Shown piece by piece: positions 1-7,877 of a stretch of 64,000 bases of DNA (its first letter is position 1; every line of letters starts with the position of its first letter). The position numbers and the translations under genes were made by a program. The stretch covers positions 1 to 64,000 of the forward strand of contig CALEDQ010000031.1 of assembly GCA_937949615.1 (NCBI GenBank). Direction: 5' to 3'. The notes beneath the pieces were generated by a model that worked only from the letters and a program-made list of their open reading frames with translations, was not told the origin of the DNA and searched no databases. Origin of the DNA: an uncultured bacterium. Lineage in GTDB: Bacteria; Muiribacteriota; Ozemobacteria; Ozemobacterales; Ozemobacteraceae.

Positions 1-2
1 TG

Positions 3-74
3 AACATCACTTATAAATCACAAAAACTTGACCAATCAATTCGGGCCACCGCTATGTTTATCGCAATTGGTTGA
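3..74 (+). CDS. C-terminal fragment of upstream CDS, probably the N-terminal part of the same methyltransferase
   Basis: Frame 3 is open from the window edge and ends at TGA 72-74, giving 23 residues that end in ATAMFIAIG. The stop overlaps the next gene's TTG start in the 4-nt string TTGA. The same overlap recurs at 15800-15803, so translational coupling is possible. However, one added base at about 69-71 would fuse this tail smoothly (…AIG-LTSPSF…) to the next reading frame, which looks like the middle of a protein and not an N-terminus. I therefore favour a frameshifted single methyltransferase gene, either a real mutation or an assembly error. The stretch is too short to identify alone. 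Confidence 0.4.
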   Translation, partial: NITYKSQKLDQSIRATAMFIAIG

Positions 75-1534
75 CTTCACCTAGTTTTGATCACTTATCA
101 AACTTGTTTTCTCCTAAAACGATTTTTGATTGCTATTTACACGATGGAACCGGCCTTGTTCCCGGTATCAAGAACGATGAAAACAAGTGGAATACTGTTG
201 GACATGCTTCAAGAATTCTCAGGATAGATCAAGAAATCCTAATGCTATTTGCACGACTTTATGATGAGCCGGGGACACCTGTTCTGCAGGCAAGGTTACC
301 CGCTCTTCATTCGCAAGAATTAATTTCAGTATTACATCGGTTCGCTAATGCGAACAAACGGCTTAATGATTTTAATACTGAAATTTTTACTACTGAGTTC
401 TGGCACGAAACAGGCGCACAGAAAGACAACACTATTAAACGCAATAACACTGGAGCATTTGCCAAAGAGACAAATGAGTTTATTCTTTCCGGGCCACACT
501 TCTTTGTTGGCAACCCTCATTATAAAACTCCTAGAGCAAAATGTGTGTTGAATTCTGATTACGACAATATTGATTTGACCGAGTTACCCAATGATTACTT
601 GCCGCGCACTAACTATGCGCCGGCTTGTCCAATGGATATTTATTCGTATCGTACCCCGATTGTTCCATGGCTTGAAGCAAATAATTCGAAGTCTTTACCA
701 GTGACCGCTTATTACAGATTTGTTAATAGGAGGATGTTTGGTGTATCTGCAGAACGTTCTCTGATTAGCGCAATAGCACCCAAGTTTTCAGCAAATATAA
801 ATACAGTTTTAGCAACTGTAATGCGCTCACCCAAAGTCTTGGCAAATTTTGCCGCCGCAACTTTTTCGATTGTTTACGATTTCTATTTAAGATCGACAGG
901 AAAATCGGATTTATATGCTTCAATGCTTGCTACTTTCCCTTATTATGACCTGCCTTCTGCCACTATTCGCGGTTTGATGTTGAACTGTTTAACGACTCAT
1001 TATGCCGAATTTTGGCAAGCCTGTTGGCAGAAAGGGTTCAATTTTGAGTGTTGGGGCAAAAATGATTCGCGGCTTAACAATAACTTCTTTGCTCAATTGA
1101 CGCCAGAGTGGCAGCGTAGCTGCGCCTTGCGCAGCGATTACGAAAGACGGCAGGCCCTGGTCGAAATCGACGTGCTTGTAGCAATGGCAATGGGTCTGAC
1201 GCTTAAAGAACTGCAGACGATTTACCGCATTCAGTTTCCGGTGCTGAGCCAGAATGAATCCGATACCTGGTATGACCGCCGCGGCCGTATCGTTTTTACC
1301 TGTAGCAAGGGGCTGGTCGGCGTTGGCTTCTCGCGCCCCGAATGGAACGAAATCAAAGACATGCAGTCGGGCACGGTCGAGCGCAAAATCGTCGATGATA
1401 CCATGCCCGGCGGCCCGGTCGAGCGCACCATCGTTTATGAGGCACCTTTCGACCGCTGCGATCGCGAGGCCGATTACGCCACCGTCTGGGCCGAATTCGA
1501 ACGCCGCCGGCTGGCCGAACCACAGGGGGAATAA
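71..1534 (+). CDS. C-terminal half of a large N6-adenine-type DNA methyltransferase (target-recognition region)
   Basis: The 487-residue reading frame lacks the SAM-binding and NPPY catalytic motifs, so it is not a complete methyltransferase. From memory it matches the C-terminal half of the large class I DNA methylases found beside DUF1998 helicases (PglX/DrmMI/Eco57I-like). Landmarks are SGPHFFVGNP-x-YKTPR near residues 140-155, PRTNYAPAC, an ERSLISAI segment near 225, DFYLRSTGKSDL near 275-290, and a tail with GRIVF-CSKGL-GVGF and DCREADY-like residues. The start used is TTG 71; an in-frame stop lies at 29-31. The likely role is base modification and target recognition in a defence system. 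GC is about 35-40% up to ~1100 and about 57-60% after it, by hand count. The next gene starts 3 bp downstream, so this is operonic. Family fairly sure; completeness doubtful. Confidence 0.6.
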   Translation: MTSPSFDHLSNLFSPKTIFDCYLHDGTGLVPGIKNDENKWNTVGHASRILRIDQEILMLFARLYDEPGTPVLQARLPALHSQELISVLHRFANANKRLNDFNTEIFTTEFWHETGAQKDNTIKRNNTGAFAKETNEFILSGPHFFVGNPHYKTPRAKCVLNSDYDNIDLTELPNDYLPRTNYAPACPMDIYSYRTPIVPWLEANNSKSLPVTAYYRFVNRRMFGVSAERSLISAIAPKFSANINTVLATVMRSPKVLANFAAATFSIVYDFYLRSTGKSDLYASMLATFPYYDLPSATIRGLMLNCLTTHYAEFWQACWQKGFNFECWGKNDSRLNNNFFAQLTPEWQRSCALRSDYERRQALVEIDVLVAMAMGLTLKELQTIYRIQFPVLSQNESDTWYDRRGRIVFTCSKGLVGVGFSRPEWNEIKDMQSGTVERKIVDDTMPGGPVERTIVYEAPFDRCDREADYATVWAEFERRRLAEPQGE

Positions 1535-1537
1535 CGC

Positions 1538-4500
1538 ATGCTGCCTTCAATCGTCACCCGGCAGGTCAAACAGGGTATCACCGATTTTCTCCAGACAACT
1601 TTTCCGGTAACCACAAGCCTGTTCGCCGGCGCCCTCGATCGTCTGCTCGCCCGCGAAGACAGTATTTTCAAGGGCCCGTTCATCTCGATTCAGCTGCCGT
1701 TCAGAAGCGGCAGCGGCCGCGACCATTTTGCCGCCATAAAATTGCCTTTCGTGCCTTACCTGCATCAGGAAAAAGCCTTTGCCCGCCTCAGCGGCGGCCG
1801 ACCGGCCTCGACGATCATCGCCACCGGCACCGGTTCGGGCAAAACCGAATCGTTTCTGCTGCCGGTGCTTGACTATTGCTGGCAGCATCGCGGTGAAACC
1901 GGTATCAAGGCTGTTCTCATCTACCCGATGAATGCCCTCGCCACCGACCAGGCCGGCCGCCTGGCCGAAACCATTCACAAAAACCCCGAGCTGCGCGGCA
2001 ACGTCACCGCCGGGATCTACGTCGGCCAGGAAGACGAAACGCCAAGCGCGGTAATGGCCGAAGACCACATCATCACCGACAAGAAACTGCTGCGCAAAAG
2101 CCCGCCCGACATTCTCATCACAAACTATAAAATGCTCGATTACCTGCTGCTGCGCATCAAAGACCAGGCAATCTGGAAACAGAACGGCCCCGAGACCCTC
2201 AGGTTCCTTGTCGTCGATGAACTGCATACTTTCGATGGCGCGCAGGGTTCAGACCTGGCCTGTCTGATCAGGCGCCTCAAAGCGAGACTTGCGACGCCGG
2301 CCGGGCACCTCTGCTGCGTCGGCACCTCGGCTACCCTTGGCAACGACGCCGAAGGCAACGCCCTGCTCAAATACGCCGGCGAAGTATTCGGCGAAAACTT
2401 CGCCGCTGACGCCATCATCAGCGAATACCGCCTGGGCGCCGGTGAATTTCTCGAAAGCCATTTCATCAACCGCACCATGGTGCCACCGGCAGCCGCAGCC
2501 GACCGGCTTCAGCCCGAAACCTGGCCGTCACAGTCTGAATACCTGCGGGCGCAGCATGAACTGTGGTTCGACGAGCCCCTCGACGCTGCCGCTTTTGCCG
2601 ACCAGGCCTGGCGGCTGGCCCTGCCCCAGAAACTTCTGCAGCACAGCTTTTTTCAGAATCTGCTCAAGCTGCTGCGCGGCAAACCCCGCAGCTACGGCGA
2701 AATCATCAGCGAACTCGAAAAATATACCCCGGAATTTTTCAATGCGCCCGGGCAATACAAAAGCGACCTTATCGACAGCCTGCTGGCACTGGTCTCGGCC
2801 GCCCGTAACGGTTCGGCCAGCCGGCCCACGCCCTTTCTGCAGGTGCGTTTTCAGCTGTGGCTGCGCGAACTGACCCGCATGACCGGTCTGGTCGATCCGG
2901 TGCCAGAAATCACCTTTGCTGACGATCTCACCCATGAACAGCTGGCTGTTCACCTGCCGCTGATTCATTGCCGTGAATGTCACAAGATGGGTTGGGCCGG
3001 GCTGAAGCGGCAGTTCGACGAGCAGATCAGCGGTGAACTGCGTGCCTTTTACAGCAGCTTTTTCAAGGCCGACCCCGAGGTCGCGTTCTTTTTTCCTGAA
3101 ATTACGACCAGCCACGAACTTGAAAAAACCGGCAGCTTTTTTAATCTGTGCGCCGGTTGTCTCAGCCTGACGAAGAATCTTGAGGCGGGCCGCTGCTGCA
3201 AATGCGACAATACCAGACTGATCAGGGTATATATGCCCGAAACCGTTGTCGTTAAAGAAGGTCGGCGCGTCAGTGCCAACGGTTGCCCGTTCTGCGGCAG
3301 TCAGGGCAGTCTGACCATTCTTGGTTCGCGTGCCGCCAGTCTTACCAGCGTTGCGATTTCGCAGATGTATGCCTCGAACTTCAACAACGACAAAAAGCTG
3401 CTGACTTTCTCTGACTCGGTTCAGGATGCGGCACATCGCGCCGGTTTCTTTGCCGGGCGCACCTACACCTTCAACTTTCGCATTGCCCTGCAGAAATTCG
3501 TGCAGACTCTTGCCGCGCCCATCGATCTGGCCGCACTGCCGGGTCTTTTTATCGACTTCTGGCTGGCCCGGCTCGGAACAGAGCGCTTCATCACCACCTT
3601 CGTCGGGCCGAACATGACCTGGCTGCGCGAGTATGAGCAGTTACTGGCTACCGGCCACGCCGACCCGGGCAATGATCTGCTCGAGCTTGTCAAAAAAAGA
3701 GTGCACTGGCAGATTCTCAGCGAATACGGCTTCAGGGCCAGAATCGGTCGCACCCTCGAACGGGCCGGTTCTTCGATGGCGGTGGTCGATAATACAAAAT
3801 TTGCCAGGGCGGTTGCCACTGCCTGCACCACTCTGGCGAACGAAATCGAAATGCTGCGCAACCTGACCGAAGCAACGGTCAGAAGATTGATTGCCGGCCT
3901 GCTGATGCATCTTAAAAATCTCGGCGGCATTTATTATACCGAGCTAGACTGTCTGATTGACGCCTGGGGCGAGAGTTTCACCTTTAATCGCATCAACTGG
4001 ACACCTGACTTCAGCCCGAAGGCACGCACCCCCGCTTTTCTGACGACGCGGCGCACCAACCGTTTCGAACTTCTGACCCGATCGGGCAGCGGTCGCCACA
4101 CCTGGTGCGAAATCTGGCTCGAAAAACTGCTGGCCGCCGACAATGAGCTGATTGCCGGGCTGGCGCCGCAGGTCTATGAACTGGTTCTGCAGGCACTGAT
4201 AAAAGAAGGCATTATCGTTGAATTCAAACGCAAAGGTGATCGGGTCTGGGGCATTGAACCGTCGGCACTGCGTGTCGAACGCCAGATTCGCCGCCTGTCC
4301 TGCTGCAGTTGTAACCGCCAGATTTCGGTTGGTATGGCAGAATCAGGCTTCTGGGAAAACGCACCATGTATCGAGCCCGTCTGCACCGGCCATTTCAGGT
4401 CGGCTGCACCGCTGCCGGATTATTATGGCAAACTCTACGCGCACGGCGATGTCGAAAGAATTTTTGCCGCCGAACATACCGGCCTGCTCGACCGGGCGCC

Positions 4501-7500
4501 ACGTGAAGAGCTCGAACGCCGCTTCAAGAACAGCAATCAGCTGCCTGGTGCGCCGAATCTGCTTTCGTGCACCCCAACCCTTGAACTTGGCATCAATATC
4601 GGTGAACTGTCGACGGTCATTCTTTGCTCGGTACCGCCGGCCCAGGCCAACTACCTGCAGCGCATCGGCCGTGCCGGGCGCCAGAATGGCAACTCACTGA
4701 ACCTTACGGTTGCCAATTCCCGGCCGCACGACCTCTATTTTTTCGCCGACCCGACCGATATGATCGCAGGCCGGGTCGAGCCGCCGGGCATTTTTCTCAA
4801 TGCCTCGGCGGTGCTTGAAAGACAGCTTACTGCCTACTGTTTCGACTGCTGGGCGGCTTCGGGAGTTAAAGAGAGTGCTTTGCCGGTAAATCTGCAGAAG
4901 ACGCTTTACGGTATCGACCAGCCAGATAAGGGCCGGTTTCCGCACAATCTGCTTGAATTCATCAGATTGAATCAGACCAGCCTTTTTGAGGGTTTTATTG
5001 CAATGTTTGCCGGCATTATCAGCGCCGAGTCGGTCGAACATCTGCAGAATTTCATGCAGGGAAGTCAGACGAACGAGGGTTCGCTCGAATATCGCATCAT
5101 CAACCGTCTGTTGCAGCAGAATCGCACCATAGAAGGCCTGCGCAGTCGTATCAAGACCCTTGCCGGCAAAATCGCCACCAAAAAGGAACAGCAGGTAAGG
5201 GATGCCAATTACCAGAGCGAACTTGACGAACTGCTGATGGAAAAGAAGGGGCTCAACGACCTGGTGCAGGATCTCGGCAGTAAGCATACTCTCAACTTCT
5301 TTACCGATGAGGGGCTGCTGCCCAATTATGCTTTTCCGGAAGCCGGTGTGACTCTGAGGTCGGTAATTTTCAGAAAAAAAACAAAGAGCGATGGTGAAGG
5401 AAACTACGAAACCCTGCGGTTTGAATACGAGCGCCCGGCGGCTTCGGCAATCAGTGAACTGGTGCCGAGCGCGGTTTTTTACGCGGGCGGTCGCCGGGTC
5501 ACCATCGATCAGGTCGATCTGAGCGTTTCTGATATCGAAACCTGGCAGATGTGCGACAACTGTTCTTTCATGACCCGTGAAATCACCGGCCAGGCCGCGG
5601 CCAGCTGCCCGGGCTGCGGCAGCAGTCAGTGGGCCAATATTAGCCAGAAAAGGCAGATGCTCAGACTTACCCAGGTCTTTTCGACCAGTCACGACCGCGA
5701 CAGCCGTCTGAATGACGAAAGTGACGAGCGTGAAACCAGATTTTTCAACCGCCAGATGGTGGTTGAACTGCGCGATGCCGAGAGAATCGCGGCTTTCAAG
5801 GTTGACAGTGACGAACTGCCATTCGGGTTTGAATTCTATACCAAAGCAGGTTTCAGAGATATAAACTTCGGCGAACGCGATGCGCAGGCCGAAAAGTTCA
5901 GGGTGAACGGTGCCGAGATGAGTCGGCGGGGCTTCGTTATCTGCCGGTATTGCGGCAAGGTTCAGAACGCCAAGGGCGAAATAAAGCACAGCCTCAGCTG
6001 TGTCTCGCGTAAGAAAGAATCGGCCGGCAATCTTACCAACTGTGTTTATCTTTATCGTGATTTTCACTCTGAGGCGGTCATGATGCTGATGCCTTTCGTC
6101 ACCGGCACTTCCGGCAAAGAACTGCACAGCTTCATCGCAGCGGTCAATCTTGGTTTGAAGCGCAAATTCGGCGGCAATATCGGCCATCTGCAGCTGACTC
6201 TGCACGATGAACCGATACCCGATTCGAGCCAGCGCAAGCAGTATCTGGTTCTCTACGATACGGTACCGGGCGGCACCGGTTATCTCAAGCAGTTGATGCG
6301 TTCGACCGAACCGCTTATGGAAGTATTCGAACTGGCTTTGAATGTGCTGCGCAGTTGTGAGTGTGGCCGCCATACCGGCGCCGACGCTCAGGATGGCTGT
6401 TACAGATGTCTTTTTGCCTATAAGCAGAGCTACAACATGGCCGGCACATCGCGAAGCACCGCGATCGAACTGTTGTCTCGAATTCTTGAACATCGTGACC
6501 GGCTGGTCAGCGTCGGCTCACTCGAAGAAGTGAACGTCAACGCCCTTCTCGATGGCAAGCTCGAAGCCGGTTTTATCGAAATACTCAGACGCTGCGGCAG
6601 ACAGCTGAATATGCCGGTGATGCTGAAGCTCGATGTGGTTAACAACAAGCCGGGTTATTATCTGAAGATCGGCGAACAGGTCTGGCAAATCGAGCCGCAG
6701 GTAACGCTCGGTGAGCAATACGGGATACCGGCGCAGGTGCAGTCGAAGGCTGACTTTGTTTTTTACCCGGTCAAAGGCTGCAGAAGCAGCAGACCGCTGG
6801 TCGTTTTTACCGACGGTTTCGGCTTTCACTGGGATCGAACCGACAAGGATTTTGCACAGCGCGATGCGATACTGAAAAGCGGCAGATTCAGTCTCTGGCT
6901 GCTCTCTTACAACGATGTTGAATTGCATCTGGCTGCAGAAAAACCGAAAGATTTCTGCAAAGATCTTATCGATACGGGCGCGCAGAGTATGCATGGCAGG
7001 TATATGAAACTGCTGGCCGGCTATAAGGTCGAAACTTTGCCGAATCCGGCTGCGCTTGACAGCTTTTCGCTGCTGCTGAGCTGGATGCGCGATGGCGATG
7101 AGCGCCGCTGGCAGATGAGCGCCTTTGCCACAGCAATGCTGCTGCTCGATAACAAACCCCTGAATGAAACTGAAACCATGCGCTGGAAAAACCGGCTGGA
7201 AGCAATGTGCCCGGTGGAAGTGCATGCGGCCTTCAATGAAGCTATAGCTTTGTCTACTGGCGGCAGCTGGCGGTTTGGCGAGCATCGGTTTGCCACTGAC
7301 AGTTTTTCGATCGAGGTCAAGCTGGCAATAAACGATGAAAGCATAAAAAAGGGCGAGGCTGCCGGCATGTATATTGCCTGCTGTCTCGATGACAGTAACG
7401 CAAAGCCCGAAGACCATGAATACCGCCGATACTGGAACGGTTTTCTGAAGCTGGTCGATATGCTGCAGTTTCTGCCCAATGCCTATTTCTTTACGGTTCG

Positions 7501-7870
7501 GGGCCGTGCCTGGCCTTATGGCAAACCGGCCGCCGGGCCGGAAACCTCTGCCGAAAGCGGGCAGCCTGCCGGCGCCTGGCAGGAACTTATCGAAGTGGTC
7601 GACCCGGTTTTCAGAGACTTTCTCGTGAAAATTGCCGGGCGTGGCTTGCCACTGCCCGAAGCCGATACTGAATTGCGGCACGCAAACGGCAGGCTGATCT
7701 GCGATGAAGTGGCAGCACTTGCCTGGCCCGATTTGCAAATCGCCATACCCGCCGCCGAAAGGCAGGCATGGTTCTCTCATTTCAGCGAACATGGCTGGCA
7801 GGTTCTTGCTCTGACCGAAGTTACCGGTGATCTTGATAAATTTGAACAACTGCTGAGGGCAAAGGAGTAA
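1538..7870 (+). CDS. Giant DEAD/DEAH-box helicase with DUF1998 and nuclease-like tail (DISARM/Druantia-like)
   Basis: A 2110-residue superfamily 2 helicase. A Q-like motif lies near residue 77, Walker A TGTGSGKT at 96-103, DELH at 227-230 and GTSATLG soon after. The C-terminal helicase lobe near 1012-1060 has TLELGINIG and QRIGRAGRQ. Cysteine pairs suggest several zinc sites (about 475-600, 920-950, 1340-1365, 1470). A DUF1998 block near 1575-1650 carries DTVPGGTGYL and CECGRHTGADAQDGCYRC. Beyond it, near 1737-1800, the pattern ADFVFYP…VVFTDGFGFHWD…QRDAIL resembles PD-(D/E)XK/DUF559-type endonuclease folds. DrmA plus DrmB of DISARM, or DruE of Druantia, are the nearest known layouts, and the length fits DruE. 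Likely a dsDNA translocase with cleavage or loading function in defence. Start ATG 1538, 3 bp after the methylase stop. Confidence 0.85.
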   Translation: MLPSIVTRQVKQGITDFLQTTFPVTTSLFAGALDRLLAREDSIFKGPFISIQLPFRSGSGRDHFAAIKLPFVPYLHQEKAFARLSGGRPASTIIATGTGSGKTESFLLPVLDYCWQHRGETGIKAVLIYPMNALATDQAGRLAETIHKNPELRGNVTAGIYVGQEDETPSAVMAEDHIITDKKLLRKSPPDILITNYKMLDYLLLRIKDQAIWKQNGPETLRFLVVDELHTFDGAQGSDLACLIRRLKARLATPAGHLCCVGTSATLGNDAEGNALLKYAGEVFGENFAADAIISEYRLGAGEFLESHFINRTMVPPAAAADRLQPETWPSQSEYLRAQHELWFDEPLDAAAFADQAWRLALPQKLLQHSFFQNLLKLLRGKPRSYGEIISELEKYTPEFFNAPGQYKSDLIDSLLALVSAARNGSASRPTPFLQVRFQLWLRELTRMTGLVDPVPEITFADDLTHEQLAVHLPLIHCRECHKMGWAGLKRQFDEQISGELRAFYSSFFKADPEVAFFFPEITTSHELEKTGSFFNLCAGCLSLTKNLEAGRCCKCDNTRLIRVYMPETVVVKEGRRVSANGCPFCGSQGSLTILGSRAASLTSVAISQMYASNFNNDKKLLTFSDSVQDAAHRAGFFAGRTYTFNFRIALQKFVQTLAAPIDLAALPGLFIDFWLARLGTERFITTFVGPNMTWLREYEQLLATGHADPGNDLLELVKKRVHWQILSEYGFRARIGRTLERAGSSMAVVDNTKFARAVATACTTLANEIEMLRNLTEATVRRLIAGLLMHLKNLGGIYYTELDCLIDAWGESFTFNRINWTPDFSPKARTPAFLTTRRTNRFELLTRSGSGRHTWCEIWLEKLLAADNELIAGLAPQVYELVLQALIKEGIIVEFKRKGDRVWGIEPSALRVERQIRRLSCCSCNRQISVGMAESGFWENAPCIEPVCTGHFRSAAPLPDYYGKLYAHGDVERIFAAEHTGLLDRAPREELERRFKNSNQLPGAPNLLSCTPTLELGINIGELSTVILCSVPPAQANYLQRIGRAGRQNGNSLNLTVANSRPHDLYFFADPTDMIAGRVEPPGIFLNASAVLERQLTAYCFDCWAASGVKESALPVNLQKTLYGIDQPDKGRFPHNLLEFIRLNQTSLFEGFIAMFAGIISAESVEHLQNFMQGSQTNEGSLEYRIINRLLQQNRTIEGLRSRIKTLAGKIATKKEQQVRDANYQSELDELLMEKKGLNDLVQDLGSKHTLNFFTDEGLLPNYAFPEAGVTLRSVIFRKKTKSDGEGNYETLRFEYERPAASAISELVPSAVFYAGGRRVTIDQVDLSVSDIETWQMCDNCSFMTREITGQAAASCPGCGSSQWANISQKRQMLRLTQVFSTSHDRDSRLNDESDERETRFFNRQMVVELRDAERIAAFKVDSDELPFGFEFYTKAGFRDINFGERDAQAEKFRVNGAEMSRRGFVICRYCGKVQNAKGEIKHSLSCVSRKKESAGNLTNCVYLYRDFHSEAVMMLMPFVTGTSGKELHSFIAAVNLGLKRKFGGNIGHLQLTLHDEPIPDSSQRKQYLVLYDTVPGGTGYLKQLMRSTEPLMEVFELALNVLRSCECGRHTGADAQDGCYRCLFAYKQSYNMAGTSRSTAIELLSRILEHRDRLVSVGSLEEVNVNALLDGKLEAGFIEILRRCGRQLNMPVMLKLDVVNNKPGYYLKIGEQVWQIEPQVTLGEQYGIPAQVQSKADFVFYPVKGCRSSRPLVVFTDGFGFHWDRTDKDFAQRDAILKSGRFSLWLLSYNDVELHLAAEKPKDFCKDLIDTGAQSMHGRYMKLLAGYKVETLPNPAALDSFSLLLSWMRDGDERRWQMSAFATAMLLLDNKPLNETETMRWKNRLEAMCPVEVHAAFNEAIALSTGGSWRFGEHRFATDSFSIEVKLAINDESIKKGEAAGMYIACCLDDSNAKPEDHEYRRYWNGFLKLVDMLQFLPNAYFFTVRGRAWPYGKPAAGPETSAESGQPAGAWQELIEVVDPVFRDFLVKIAGRGLPLPEADTELRHANGRLICDEVAALAWPDLQIAIPAAERQAWFSHFSEHGWQVLALTEVTGDLDKFEQLLRAKE

Positions 7871-7877
7871 AACGAGC

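Noticed and set aside
5365..5380. A8 runs in coding regions (about 5371, 14066, 30673) as phase-variation tracts
   Set aside because: Short A8 runs are common by chance and lie in genes with no switching context.
4694..6493. Long antisense open frames inside the giant helicase (e.g. 4694-6493, 6518-7879 on the minus strand)
   Set aside because: Antisense frames of GC-rich coding DNA; no recognisable domains, no ribosome sites, and they lie wholly within a convincing gene.
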